DNA of 64,000 nucleotides, taken from Halisarca cf. caerulea (Eukaryota > Porifera > Demospongiae > Chondrillida > Halisarcidae). The notes below the pieces were generated by a model. That model had not been told where the DNA came from, ran no database searches, and saw only the letters and a list, made by a program, of their open reading frames with translations. A program made the position numbers and the translations under genes. The stretch is from positions 977,401 to 1,041,400 of the forward strand of contig CAUJGJ010000040.1 in assembly GCA_963170055.1 (NCBI GenBank), given 5' to 3'. Below, piece by piece: positions 1-11,681 of this stretch; the stretch's first letter is position 1, and every line of letters starts with the position of its first letter.

Positions 1-242
1 ACCGCGTTTTTGGATTTTTATGTTTTCGAGTACGGTCGGAAAAAACTGGTCATACGACGTTTTGAGACTTTGCACAATAATCTAAAAGGCTCAGATACAA
101 AGTAGATATGTTTAAGATATAACACAAAGCGTTTTCTGGGCATCACTAATCGTGCACATGGAAAAAAGACCTATTGATTTCACTTCTTCGATAACGGCGG
201 CCATTTTTGTTTATGTCCCAGATCGGACATAACATACCTGCG
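1..242. mobile_element. Right end of a CRCAGGT-type MITE
   Basis: The window opens inside an element that ends at 236-242 with ACCTGCG preceded by GGACATAACAT. The same sequence, including the GGCGGCCATTTTTG stretch about 40 bp from the end, recurs at the right end of the element at 21116-22400. The left end lies outside the window. Confidence 0.75.
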
Positions 243-1175
243 TAATTACTGACTAATAAGGCCTTATATTTCATCACATCCACCATATATACATGCATGT
301 TGCTCTTTCTAATGATGGCAAGCTGTGGAAGGAGAAAGATAGCAACACATTTAATAATGAATATAATTGATAGTCAGTTAACCTTTTAACACCTGCGTTC
401 TTTTGTCACCGCTATCCCATTAAGAAGTGGACGTTTCTGCAGCATGATATGAGCTCTTTTGTTGGAAAATATACCACTTTAGTTGATTGGTTTCAATGTG
501 AGTTTAATAGTGTTAACAATTATGGAATTTTATGGAATACTAATGTATTCTATTGGAAATAGTAATATAATTACATATATTAATGAAAAAAGATTTATGA
601 TCATGTTGGAGGTTGAAATTGTATAAGTTATGAGTAATGGATCCGGATTATCTAATACAAATGACAACATAGTATGTACATTATATGCGCGTAATTATGT
701 GTATAAGGTGTGTATGTATATACATCCTTGTGATCGTGATCGTTATATATTATTAAAATGAATAGAGAGAATGTTGGCTGCCATTATAGGATAAAATTTT
801 ATGAAGCGTTGATGTTCCAACATCAAGATTGCATGTACGAGCAAGCCAATAGTCATGACTGAAGATGGTGGTAGCAACCTTGGCACCCATTACACAAACT
901 TGCACTAACCTTATTGCTGGACCACTCAGGAATACACCTATAGGAATGTCATCAAACCTTTGTCAGTCTTGCATGCACCGGCATTAATTGGCTGATTGAG
1001 AGAATTAAAGCCTTGTCTGATGTAGGTCTTGCTGGCATGGGTTTGTACCATTTGCCACAGATGAACTCGCCCTTAGCTTATAGATTTACCCCTATTAGGC
1101 ACAGGGGAAGCTATACTTGAATGTGATGGAGATCTTGTTTTGCTAGACAGCAGAAACGAAGTCCATGGTTATGGG
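243..1175. other. No gene seen; possible TTAA-element end
   Basis: I see no supported gene here. At 378-390 there is TTAA followed by CCTTTTAAC, matching the ends of the TTAA-flanked elements at 24743 and 30302. It is probably a truncated end of that family. Confidence 0.35.
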
Positions 1176-1481
1176 CTACAAAGAAACCTCTCTAATAGGG
1201 ACAGAATAGGGATGTAGATGGTCTGCGAGGTGGCAATGTTTGCCCTCGCCAGCCTCAGGGACTCCACGCCGAGACTGCACGTCTGGGACGATCCGGCACC
1301 TTGCCTGCGATACACAATGATCCAGCTCAACCGCATCGTGGTACATCTCCCTGAAGGCCACCAGGGTGTACTGATGGTCGCGAACGACCTCCAGAGTCTG
1401 CACATCGAGGCCGTCAACGTACCGACCTATGCTATGTATTTTGTCAATAACTAATGTAAATCTTAGTTCATATGTAATCAT
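1176..1481 (-). CDS. Possible unrecognised exon or gene fragment
   Basis: A GC-richer island in AT-rich DNA holds an open frame of 101 codons on the minus strand. Its codons favour G or C at the third position (GTC, GAC, GGC, CTG), which looks more like coding than the flanks. The plus strand is also open for 78 codons from 1218. I do not recognise the product and see no clear splice sites. It could be an exon of a host gene, a retroelement piece or a chance frame. Confidence 0.2.
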   Translation of the reverse strand: MITYELRFTLVIDKIHSIGRYVDGLDVQTLEVVRDHQYTLVAFREMYHDAVELDHCVSQARCRIVPDVQSRRGVPEAGEGKHCHLADHLHPYSVPIREVSL

Positions 1482-1520
1482 TTATTCATTTCAACAGATG
1501 TACATCCTACTCATTCAATT

Positions 1521-1875
1521 TTTAGGGGCTGCCTGTGGCAGCCCCTATATTGTTTTCATTTGGACTTCCGGTGTGTAACGCTCGTCCGATATATATATAT
1601 ATATAATATATAATATGGATTTGAAGAAAAGTCTTATAATAGAGAATTTATATAATAGTAATAGTATGAATAGTATGAATTTATACAGGAATGAGTTATA
1701 GGAATTGTTTTGAAAACAATTGCCAAATATGGCAATTGTTTTCAAAACAATCGTCCAGTTACAATAAACAGTATGTTCAATGAATGTTCAGCTGTGCACT
1801 TACACTCCAATGCTTTGCAAGTGATTCGAGTGCGTGGGGCGGCAGCCCCCACGAGTTTTTAACTCGAATTACTTG
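1521..1875 (+). mobile_element. Hairpin-ended element, subfamily A, copy A1
   Basis: The left end is a perfect 10-bp stem, AGGGGCTGCC with loop TGT, behind a run of T. A TA microsatellite follows at about 1591-1613, then a long palindrome at about 1705-1753 built on AATTGTTTTGAAAACAATT. The right end at 1818-1875 is a branched hairpin: an outer stem CAAGTGATTCGAGT paired with its near complement, enclosing an inner stem CGTGGGG/CCCCACG. TT follows the right end. A short T run, TTT and TT make the exact left boundary uncertain by two bases. There is no coding capacity. Confidence 0.85.
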
Positions 1876-2122
1876 TTCTTATTGATAATATTACTATTGA
1901 GTCTCATTATTTATGTACATGTGCATTACATGTTGTTTGTTAATCAACCATAATTAGTGATGGTTCAGTCACTGGGCTTCTGTGCCAAAAATATTATTAC
2001 TGTATTAATGACGCATCACATGATCTACATTTCCCACATTGCAAAGGGCGCAATTTTCTTTAGAAGAAAGTTACTAGTAAGTATCGTTGAAAGTTTTCAA
2101 AATACATGGCAGTTGAGCGCAT

Positions 2123-3075
2123 ATGCAAAGCATAGTTCGTAGCCAACGGCTATTTGTTTTGTCCTGTGGTGTGAGGTACCACCACCGGCTGGGAGCAACT
2201 CTTTCTGATGGCCGTTTGATGGTGAGCGCGCTACGACAATTGGGCTTTCAAATCAGTCACCATACCAACGTCACAAAAGAGGAACTCATCCAACATTTAA
2301 CTAACCTAATGGAGCCCAGGAATGTTTACGATCTAGCTGTTGTATGTTTCGTTTATTGTGGACACTGGGAGGACGATTGTTTTAGTGACACAAGACAGGA
2401 GCAAGATAACTTTAAAACGAGTAGTGATGGGGATTCCCAATACAATGTCTGATAAATGAGGTTTTCAGATAAACCAGGTGTGGCTGTACATATGTACATT
2501 CAGGAGAACGTACCGCCTCAACTCCCACTAACGGCCGTAAGGTTGGTAGGACTGTTGTAGCAAGCCATGCTTGCACAATCCCAGGTACATACATACGTAC
2601 ATATATGTATGCCAATTAGGTAGTTGCTTAGCAAGCAAGACATCTAAATAGTCTAACTAACTAATAGACTGAAGAGGTTTAACTACCTATGTACTTATGT
2701 GTGTGTATGTATGCATGTACATACGTACGTATGTACGTACATATCCCCATCACTACTCTGTGAACAGTTCCAAGGGGCCAAACATTCAAACCTGGCTGAT
2801 AAGATTGAACTCTTTCATCTTTATCGCCTAGTTGCCTGCCGAGAAGAGATAACAATCACACATGAATTGTCTGCGAGACGAATCCACCTTGGTGAAAATA
2901 GTAATTCTCTCATTGCCTACTCGACCTAAGCTGAGTACCAGGTGCAACAGCTACATCATCCTGGTCGGGAGAGTGAGGGGCTCTGGGTACCGCTGTTATC
3001 GGCCAATCTAACCTCTCGAGATGCTCTGCTCCTGGATGTTCTTGTGGACGTCAGCGCCCAAGTCCATTGCTAGTA
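2123..3075 (+). pseudogene. Broken caspase-like (peptidase C14) gene
   Basis: Two blocks resemble parts of a caspase or metacaspase-type C14 domain. The first, 2123-2418, reads RLGATLSDGRLMVSALRQLG and then FQISHHTNVTKEEL, the helix after the first strand. It ends in a strand VCFVYCGHW where the family has its catalytic His in a G-H-G or S-H-G motif; here the following Gly is Trp. The second block, about 2760-3075, reads ENSNSLIAYST, a stop, then GLWVPLLSANL and LLLDVLVDVSAQVH, matching the small-subunit end of the fold. The catalytic Cys region is not intact: VACREE stands where a QACRG-like motif would be. An inserted element at 2419-2758 separates the blocks and at least one in-frame stop is present. 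I infer a dead gene. The family assignment rests on recalled motifs only. Confidence 0.5.
2419..2758. mobile_element. Small TIR element inside the caspase-like remnant
   Basis: The sequence GAGTAGTGATGGGGAT at 2419-2434 is repeated in inverted form at 2743-2758. The 340-bp block has no coding potential and interrupts the caspase-like reading. It includes ACGT/ACAT-rich simple sequence at 2580-2745. I could not identify a target duplication. Confidence 0.6.
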
Positions 3076-3562
3076 CAAGGAGTATATATAGTATATTATA
3101 ATAGCTATGTACAATAACTTATTCACTTTGGGGTCCTGTAACACTCGTCCTTTAACCACTGCCTACAGTAAGAACAATGCGTCAAGCATAGGTCCATCAG
3201 ATGTTATCTTCAACTGTGCAAATATGCCTTATTGGCTGAACTGTGAAATCATCGTTTGGACCAAGCAAATAGCAAGTGCGCAGAACAGGGACGACAGCAG
3301 TCACCCCTCCCCTCAGTGGTATATAGAGACAACTACTATTAGAATTAAAGGAAAACCTTTATATTCTACTGCCCATGAGAAATGAAACTTGCGCGGATTT
3401 CACGGATGGGAAGCCATGCATGAAATTTTTTCAGCCCAAAGTGCTTGTGCAATGACAAAAATGGCCATCGACTGAACAAAATTGTCAAAGTATGTCAGCA
3501 CCTTCGTTTGACTAGTGGCTTTCATCTGGGCATAAGGGAGTGTCTACCAATTGAAGACTTAA

Positions 3563-4191
3563 CGCATGTGGGACATGTCCAGATTTGTTATGATAACATT
3601 CCATAGTTTGCATAGTGAGGAATTTATTGTCCGGCGCCAATAAAATATTAGTCACACATTCATCTTATGGTTGAGGCTGTTATTCGGGCGGATACGAGTG
3701 CTGAGCCAAGGTACCGTGACGTTTTCTGTTGTCATCGCAGAATTATCACATGCTGGCATGTGACTCCACCATATCGTCTTTAGAAATATAGTTTTCTGCT
3801 GGGTGATAGATGAGGGAACAAGCTAGCGTCGGTTTGTTAGAGCCAACCGAGAGTTATTTGCGCTATACAACTTTACCATGTGGGGTATTTGAAATTTTTG
3901 CTCCAGTCCTGAGTTACAGGCGCTTGAATGTTGTGTCATTTTAGGGCTGTTTTCAATGATCTCGGCATTCAAGAGGATTGGCAAAATACCCAACATGGAA
4001 AAGTTAGCAAATACTTTGCTTGAGCGATTTATGAGAAAAAAATGGAACGGTAACATTTGAGAAGTTCACATGTCTGCCTACTAGTACAGCCTTATGCTGA
4101 TACTCAAAGCTTCTACAAGTTGAGAACAGAAGTTGTAAAAAAGACCGAAATTTTCACACCTCCTAATTAGCGCGGACATGTCCCACATGCG
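3563..4191. mobile_element. MITE with CGCATGTGGGACATGTCC ends
   Basis: Both ends carry the same 18-base terminal inverted repeat: CGCATGTGGGACATGTCC at 3563 and its complement ending at 4191. AA flanks both sides, consistent with a 2-bp target duplication. A central imperfect palindrome lies around 3870-4015, with CCATGTGGGG against CCCAACATGG. No gene is present. Confidence 0.85.
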
Positions 4192-5010
4192 AAAAGAAGG
4201 CATGATTTAATAGGAGATCTGCAAAAATATAAACTGAAAATCGGCCATTGGCCAAAGTTTCATCCTGCGAAGGTTTGTACACATACGGTGTGCTCAGTGT
4301 GGTAGCTATGTTCAGCGTATATAGCAGCTTACTTGCGTTCAGTGTAGCAGCTTATGGTCAGTGTTTTCAGCTTAATATGGTCAGTGTATGCATTTATATA
4401 ATACACTATACTATAGACTTTAGGGATGATCATATTATAATAGTTGTGTAGTCCATAAAAGTGCAAAACTCAAGCAAACCATATTATTCTCTCCCGTGGT
4501 AATTATGAGTAACTTTACCCGATTCATTGTTGGAAAAATGTAATATCATCCCTCTTCTGGTAGAGCTATTCTGCTATCAGCAGGGAGTTACCATTATGTA
4601 CAACTGTGATCTAAATCACCAAACAGTGACTCCTGCCACTGTCTAGTTGAGTCCTCTAGGGGTTATCCCTAACCCTAACACTAGGGCATTCTTCCAATGT
4701 ATCCACTGACTGCAGGTGGAAGTTCAAGTTTGGAACAAATTCAGTTGTTCCATTGTATGAAGTACCAGTCTCAACTCCCACTCAATTAGGCAACCTCCAC
4801 GACAGAGTGCCCAACCCTGAGAGCAGGCCCCTTCGATGCCAGTGACTTGTTTTTAGGTTTAGCAACAAGATGCTCTGGATACTTTAGTTGCATGGGAAAA
4901 GTAAGAATATGTCATAAAAATATAAATAGTTGTAAATTTTCCACAAATACCAAGACAAACACACTTTATTGCCATCATGAATATTTCAAGCTGTAGTGAC
5001 TGTTTCCCGG
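4192..5010. other. No gene seen
   Basis: This is AT-rich intergenic sequence. Short open frames lack any recognisable similarity and no terminal inverted repeats were found. Confidence 0.5.
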
Positions 5011-5214
5011 CGCAGGTAGGTTATGTGCACATTGAACTTTAAAGGGCATTTCTGTGGCAATAAGGAATGTGATTACATTGTAACGCCTTTGCAGCCAGAT
5101 CATGCGCGATTTGCGTGACCCCAAAGGATGACCAGTTGTGACGTGTTGGTGAATGCTCCTCTAAAAAAGGGATCTGAACCACTGCTAGTGCTGAACGACG
5201 GTTACGCAGGTATG
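5011..5214. mobile_element. Left fragment of a GTGCAC-type MITE
   Basis: It begins CGCAGGTAGGTTATGTGCAC, the same end as the fragment at 14155 and the right end at 16777. Similarity breaks where the next element starts at 5215, so it looks truncated or interrupted by that insertion. Confidence 0.6.
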
Positions 5215-6076
5215 TTATGTCTGATTTATGGACATAAAACAAAATTGAGTCGTCTTCGTGGTCCTTCAAATATTCGGCTTGTTTTCTGTTTGAATATGAG
5301 TAGATGTTCTAAAATCACCTTTTACTGTATCTAGAACATATATGCTTAGTATCTGAATCGCTACAAAGATAATACGACGGCCATAAGTTACGTATGCCGT
5401 GTTTTCTTTTACCATATCGAAAAAAGTGAAAATGCCAAATTCCGGTGGTAAAGATCCGGGGTTTTGCTCACAAAACTAGGTTCAAACGAAAGTACAGATT
5501 GAAATCTTACTTAATCAAATCTTGCATCTTGCAGCTCCTTTCCACGGCTGTTATGTCCAGGGTTTTCTGCTGAAAAAGAAGGTCCTCAGCTACAAGACAC
5601 TGGACATAAAAGGAATGGGACGACGTACAAAGTCGCAAGATTCGGTTTGGGAGGTTTGGTCCTTTAGGAACAACATACTAAAGTTTCAAAGCCAAACTCG
5701 GAGATCTCTACCACCGGAATTATCGTTAAAGTTTTCCTATCAAACTTGACTGCTCGGTAGGGTGACATCACATGCAGTCACGTGGTTTGATTACGTCATA
5801 CCAAGCAAGACGGCCGTGCGTACTGGCAGTATAGCTGCTAAACTAATATTATTACGAACGAAATTGTCTCTAGAGAAGCTTAGAACGAAATCAGCAATGA
5901 AAGAACACCTTTGGACCTCTGATTTCAAAGTGCTTTACTTTGTTCAAGGCGTTTAGCGTTGAAATCATGTGACCCTTGCGTGAAATTCCATCTAATGTAA
6001 ACAAAGTAATTGCTATGTAAACAATACTGCTTTACCATAAACAATCCTCCTCGTTTTCGGACATAACCTACCTGCG
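5215..6076. mobile_element. Full-length 862-bp MITE, TCCGA type
   Basis: It starts CGCAGGTATGTTATGTC and ends GGACATAACCTACCTGCG. The flanks are TTA on both sides, a possible 3-bp target duplication. The internal inverted pair TTATGTCC (5551) and GGACATAA (5602) has exactly 43 bases between. The sequence is closely related, in opposite orientation, to the copies at 26099-29344 and 60345-61217. Confidence 0.85.
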
Positions 6077-7379
6077 TTAGACTGAACAAAAGTAATGCAT
6101 TGCTAGGTAGGTGCTGCTGACCAACAAAGCCACTAGACATATTCTGCAAATATTTAAAATTGGTCAACCAAGAAATTTAGCTCCTCAAAAAATTTTGCAC
6201 CATACGGTATGTGTTTGTCACTTATCTTTTGCAGCTTCCTTCACTGCTTGTGCAACCGAAATAGGGCACAGGATCATCAGGACCACGGGCTTGAGAGCAC
6301 AGACAGACACACGAGCTGGTTGGGTCCAAAATGACTGCAACAAAACATGAAACTGTTGGGTCAGTAATCTCTGTGTATGTATGTGTGTGCGTGTGTGTGT
6401 GTGTGTTCAACAATTAAACTCACCAAACAGCAACTTGATCCTGTTATTGTCAAGAACCAGTCCAATGTTTCTTCTCGCTACAAGAACAAAACAGCAGTTA
6501 CCAATCTGTTCAACTGCGATTGAACTCACCAAAAAGCGACTCATGTCGCTGTAAGTCTTCCTCTTCTTTCCCATGCAGGATGCACATGTCTTGTCCACTA
6601 CACAGATGTCTCCATACTGATGTAATGTGTCTTGAGGTATCCGCGACCACTAGCAAAGCCTCTATCCAATTTTCGGCACAAACCTGGTCGCCCAACGGCG
6701 GGAAGTACCAGCATCGACTCACAACCATTAAGAAATGATTGAGAGGATTCCTGGCCACCCTCCCAACAGCAGAACTCCCAAATCGGCACCTCCAAGAGGA
6801 CAGAAGTCTTCGGCTGGAGTCCACATGTGATGAGCACTCAGTCGTGTCTGTACGGGAGGGGCACGGCCTCGACCCTCCGTAGAGGGGACACTCTGGCCTC
6901 CTTCCGTAAACAGACGGTGATCCAGTAGACACACCTGATGTTATAATGACTTCAGCTAAGGGAGCGAGATAGAGAAAAAGACAAAAACATGTACATATGA
7001 GGCAGACTTTGTAAAATAACAGCAGTCATAAAGATTTCAAGCTGCAAAAGTTATCCTTGAACCTACCAAAAAGGGGCTTGCTCAAATGTTGAAGTCCGAG
7101 AAAGTCTTTCCAAGGATAAGTTCTTAAGAACATCTTGGGGCATTATTTCGTACAAAACCTCGCAGGGGGTAACTAACCGACAATTCTTATCCTAACCTTC
7201 GTTTAGAACTATCCAAATGCTTTGAACGGCAGTAATAGTTGCCTGTTGAATCGTTGGAATCAGGGACAAGATGTAGCTGCTATAAAAATTGAGAGATGAA
7301 TACACACGTGTATTCTAAGCCAGCTTACAGCTTCCGTGAACAGTACCTATTCGTGACGTATCAGCCAAAGTCAGCTGAC
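6077..7379. other. Unrecognised region with possible exons
   Basis: A (GT)n tract lies near 6375-6403. Around 6520-6930 the minus strand has overlapping open frames, one of 140 codons, in locally GC-richer sequence. A splice-acceptor-like TTTTGCAG occurs near 6225. I could not assemble a consistent product or recognise a domain, so no gene is called. Confidence 0.25.
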
Positions 7380-7907
7380 ATTGGCATGACTAAGAGAAGA
7401 AGGATATTTGCAGGAGCAAAATTTTTCCTCAAAATGCGCCAATGAAAACGACCCACTGGAGCTTCGAGAATTTACAAGCTTGTTAACAAAGGGTAAGACA
7501 AACTTTTCACCGTAGCGCCTCTTAAAAGCTTGTTCCTTTCGTTTTATGTGCACGTGTTCGGAACGAAGTGGAATTTCTTAAGGCACTACGGTGAAAGGTT
7601 AGCTACCGTTCCAAAGAACTCTTTGCCGTAGATAGCTTGTCTCCACAGAATCTTTAAATACGGTGCGTTTTGGGATGAAGTTAATATCGTATACTTCAAA
7701 TCAGTTCAAAATTTCTCCTTCGATACGCTCTTTAGAAGTTAACAAAGCGGAGAAATGGAGAGTTAAAGAGTTCAAATAGAGTCTTTTACCTTTGCCTTTG
7801 CCTTTCCATATTATTCATTGCGAAAGAAGAAAAGGGGGTGTATTTGTGACCAACTTTTGCGGCGGCCATTTTGAATTTTCCCTCAAAGTGCACATAACTC
7901 ACCTGCG
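7380..7907. mobile_element. Fragment of a GTGCAC-type MITE, right end
   Basis: It ends GTGCACATAACTCACCTGCG at 7907, preceded by GGCGGCCATTTTGAA. The internal palindrome flanked by TTTTCACCGTAG and CTACGGTGAAA (about 7506-7598) is present. The usual 43-base spacer between TTATGTGC and GCACATAA has collapsed, leaving only TTATGTGCACGTGTTCG. It is related to 15898-16777. The left boundary is unclear. Confidence 0.6.
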
Positions 7908-8157
7908 GGAGCAGTGGAAGCACCGTCATTCTCATCATTGGAGTCATTGAACCCTTCAGTGACAGCACCACTAAAATACACCTTCTGAACCCTCTGAGCC
8001 TGTGCCGGTTTGTAACAAATACATACGTGCACATGTATCCCATGTCAAATTGCTCAAGTTTCCCAATTATCAAATCACTGCACATCCTCACACAAAGTTC
8101 TCTCAAGGAAACCTGCCTCATACACCCACAGCCACTCACAGAAGCTGCAAACCACAC
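7908..8157 (-). CDS. Possible exons of an unrecognised gene
   Basis: On the minus strand an open stretch (SLRELCVRMCSDLIIGKLEQ) is followed by an acceptor-like GGCACAG near 7996. An open stretch AQRVQKVYFSGAVTEGF with an acidic tail then runs up to the MITE at 7907. The second piece faintly recalls the VYFSG strand of type II pantothenate kinases, but I would not name it on that. If real, it is a remnant cut by the MITE. Confidence 0.2.
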
Positions 8158-8615
8158 ATGGTTATGGTGATGGCTTGATTTTACATTGATAAGCCATCAC
8201 AAGTGTTTTCCTGTTTTGGTTTATACTTATGCGCAATGAACATACTATGTTTGGTTCTTACCACATGAACCTTCTTTCCTTACTCTCCAGTGTTCCTATA
8301 TAAATCTTATATAAATAGGGTTTATTGGGAAAAGTAAAATATCCTCCTCCTGCTGCTTCTTTCTCTTTATTGTAACATAGGAATATGTTTCATAGAATAC
8401 GTTATGTATCAAATACTTTTAAAATTATTCGGTAATATGTAGACTTCTGCTCCTTTATTGGGACAGTATTAATTTAATAAAGTTGTAATTTAATATTACA
8501 TAGTAATTCAATGTACTGCTATTTCTGTGTAAAGTACTATTCTGTAAAGACTTTTTCTATGTTGCCACCAAGTGGCTTGGAACAGAATTGAAGGAAATCG
8601 GACAGAAATGACCCA

Positions 8616-8984
8616 ATGAAGATTGTTCCTGTACTGCTACCATTGCTCCTGTACTGCTACTATTGTTCCTGTACTGCTACTTATTGCTCCTGTACTGCTA
8701 CCATTGCTCCTGTACTGCTACTATTGTTCCTGTACTGCTACTATTGCTCCTGTACTGCTACCATTGCTCCTGTACTGCTACTATTGCTCCTGTACTGCTA
8801 CCATTGCTCCTGTACTGCTACCATTGCTCCTGTACTGCTACTATTGTTGCTGTACTGCTACCATTGCTCCTGTACTGCTACCATTGCTCCTGTACTGCTA
8901 CCATTGCTCCTGTACTGCTACCATTGCTCCTGTACTGCTACCATTGCTCCTGTACTGCTACCATTGCTCCTGTACTGCTAGGGT
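8616..8984 (+). repeat. 20-bp minisatellite, about 18 units
   Basis: Tandem copies of a 20-bp unit (GCTCCTGTACTGCTACCATT, with T/C variants) fill the interval. Because 20 is not a multiple of 3, every forward frame stays open and gives the same cysteine, tyrosine and leucine-rich peptides. These frames are artefacts of the repeat. Confidence 0.95.
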
Positions 8985-9385
8985 GTCAAGATGATTAGCC
9001 TCCTTTTAGAGTACAAGTGTCCCAAGCAACATCACAATAATCCATGACTGGGAGTATGTAGACTTCAGAATTATAATAAACAGTGGACAAGGAAGGAACC
9101 AAGAGAGAGTTGTCTGAGAAGGCAGATATTTCGGGAGACCTTTCTGAATCCAAATGATGAATCTTCCTGTGGCATTCTGAAGTTTAGTCTAACGTCATAT
9201 CTGTGTGCGCCATCACCTGTCAAATCCATGTAGAGAATTCAGATGCACTTTTCTCCTCGTATTTTCTTTGCAAGCTGTATGATATGACTGAAATTATCTG
9301 CATTTTGTGGAGAAGTGCACAGGAAAGCTTCTTAGAATTCATTACTTCAAGTTAATAGAAACAAATCTTGTCAGAGAGAGGGGAA

Positions 9386-9735
9386 CGCAGGTATAACATG
9401 TGCATATTCTGTAAACAGAGGGGCGTTGTCTGGTTTACAAAGGAATTTAATTCAAAATTTACACATTTTACTAATGTACATGCTTTAGTCACGTGAATGT
9501 TTATGAAGTCGGCTTGAAATATAGGCCTTCTCTTTCTCAAACCGAAGTGAATTGTATCGAATAGCGCAATAGTCTGCACATTTCGTGTTTTCAAAACGTT
9601 CCAATAGTTATTTGTTCGTGCTAGAAGAAATATCAATGTCACCGATCGTTACCGATGCTTGGTGACGTCATCATATTGCGTGACTGCCTTGTAACAAACG
9701 GCGAGAGAGAGACTTTTGCAACTTTTGCGACTTTT
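9386..9735. mobile_element. Left half of a GTGCAT-type MITE
   Basis: It begins CGCAGGTATAACATGTGCAT and follows the left half of the full copy at 34553-35404 closely, including the CACCGATCGTTACC stretch. The right half is missing here. Confidence 0.75.
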
Positions 9736-9790
9736 GTAAACCTGCATTTTACAGAGATTAGTACCACTAGTACCATCCTTTATCCATATT

Positions 9791-10050
9791 CGCAGGTGTG
9801 ACATGTGCACATGTGCAATGTTACAAAAATGGCCGCCCTAAAGTCGGCTGAAATCAACCCCCACTTTTCTTGCGTTTAAGGATTCATGGAATACAATAAA
9901 CATACAAAACATCGGTATGACTATTAAATGCAACAACAGTTCACTTAACTTTGTTGTCAATACTTCGCAAAGCCGAAAGAACGACCACAGATTCGGACCT
10001 TGAAAATAACTTTATTGCAAAACCCGGTCATGACCAGGTGTAACCCGGTC
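9791..10050. mobile_element. Right half of a GTGCAC-type MITE, inverted
   Basis: It begins CGCAGGTGTGACATGTGCAC and is the reverse complement of about 35404 down to 35160. With the fragment at 9386-9735 this looks like a broken, rearranged copy. Confidence 0.7.
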
Positions 10051-10991
10051 ATTCAAACGTTAACGGGCTAAATATTCACAAACGCGAACGTTTAAGGGTT
10101 AATAGTCAATAATACACACTTGCACCAAATGCTCACACTCATTCTTTCTTCCCACAAACAAGTTTTTCATGGCCAGCAATGGAGGGTACATTTCTGGGCG
10201 GAGTTTTACCTCTCGTTTACTTAAGAAACTATGAATGAATATATATAATTATTCAGAGTCATAACCTAGGAAACAAACGAAAATTGGCGCTCGACCGAGT
10301 AGAGTTAGACAAAGTCCAGGATATTATGTACGGCTTTCTGAGGGGAATTTTGACTCCATTAGTGGAGACAGGATGACATATCAACTGGAAGCCCTGACGT
10401 ATTTGAAGTAGAACGATTGGTTTCCTCCTGAAAGAGCCGCGATTCTAAGATAAATGCCCTACCTTTTCTAATCATATTAGCGATTTCTTTGTAATTTTGA
10501 CCATATAGAGTTTCTATCGAGCTATATTTACCTGTTCACTTTTACTTTATTGCTAGGGTAGTGAATAATTGGTTATGTGGAAGGGATATCCTAAAGAGGA
10601 AGCCACATGGGTACACCAATCAAACATTACTTGTGACTGTATCAAGTGAGTAGCTTATAGTGACTTTTCAGTATAATTTCGGTCTTACTGGATTTCCGGG
10701 ATAAAATACTTCATATTATGCAGTTTCATGTTAAAGTTTTCTGTATAGTACAGATTGAAATAAGGTAATGTTAATAGCAGTTGCAGTTTGTCGTTACTGT
10801 TTATTTAGGTGGTTAGGCAGCATTTACCAGTGGTACTTATCTCTAAAAATTTACGGGGTTGTGGAGAAGGCATGGCTGCCTATGACCTGGATAACATCAG
10901 TGAATTTCATCTTTGTTGTCAGTGTTCGAGGAGCAGTTTCATGTTATGTTTTTCTGTATGGTACGGATTAAAACAAGGTAGCATTAATAGC

Positions 10992-11135
10992 CGCAGGTAA
11001 GTTATGTCCGAATCTAGCCAAAACATGGGCTTTTTGTGGTTTTCACAGTATGAATTTCATTACCACTGAATTGCGTGGGTTGGTCATGTGCCAGTAACGT
11101 GAATCAGCTTAGGAAGCTCAGCGACAAGAAAGTAT
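10992..11135. mobile_element. Left end of the 1.3-kb MITE family
   Basis: It begins CGCAGGTAAGTTATGTCCGA and matches the first 140 bp of 21116-22400, then stops at a short TA repeat. It is a truncated copy. Confidence 0.75.
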
Positions 11136-11324
11136 ATATATATATATCACTGTTAAAAATATGGTGTGAGATCCTTGCAACCAGGAGCACACCACTTTCA
11201 TGAGTGACATTCACACCATCAATAAAGGAGTGATCTTCACACCTGTTCAATGGGTGACACTCACTCTGCAAGGAGTGTGATCTTCAACCTAATGATAGAG
11301 TGACTCCTATGATCTCATCCTCGC

Positions 11325-11681
11325 TTATACAGTTATATCACTATAACACAGCATACATAATATATTGTATAAAACGAAAATACGATAAAGACCAAGTCTA
11401 ACTTCTCGGTCTGCTTTTCTAGAGGAGACCAAGTGTTCAAAAGTAGATACTCCAAAAACAAGTAGAAGGAATTTGCGCCAGGTACATAGCACAAAGTAAA
11501 AACAAAAAAACATACAAAACAGAAGGGGGACAACCTCAGTCAACTTTGTGGCTTTGAACAGCACTTTCTTCTCTAAGATAATATATGCATCGCTGATGCC
11601 ATCCTTCATGCTTCCTATTGCCAAGATTCTTGCTTGGTTGTTGTCCCCCTCTGCAGCAGCCTTCTCAATGTCTCCATTCTC
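11325..11681 (-). pseudogene. C-terminal exon fragment, SAMD3-like family
   Basis: On the minus strand an acceptor (TTTTTCACTTAG) at about 11682 opens a frame beginning ENGDIEKAAAEGDNNQARI. It continues with DAYIILEKKVLFKATKL and PLLFCMFFCFYF. This pattern, a short strand with VEKKVLF followed by a hydrophobic helix ending in a YY/F-F motif, is also found at the C-terminus of the SAM-domain gene at 39548-41959 (LIVEREGKICQVFL and SVLKLLLGSYYVF). I infer a remnant of a paralogue. No SAM domain or upstream exons were found nearby. Confidence 0.4.

Noticed and set aside
1818..1875. A parvovirus-like terminal repeat integrated in the genome, because of the T-shaped hairpin
   Set aside because: No viral genes are present, the opposite end has a different simple hairpin, and the elements are short and repetitive.
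8616..8984. CRISPR-like regular repeats or a coding repeat protein
   Set aside because: Units are directly tandem with no spacers, and the 20-bp period opens every frame on one strand. It is a minisatellite in animal DNA.
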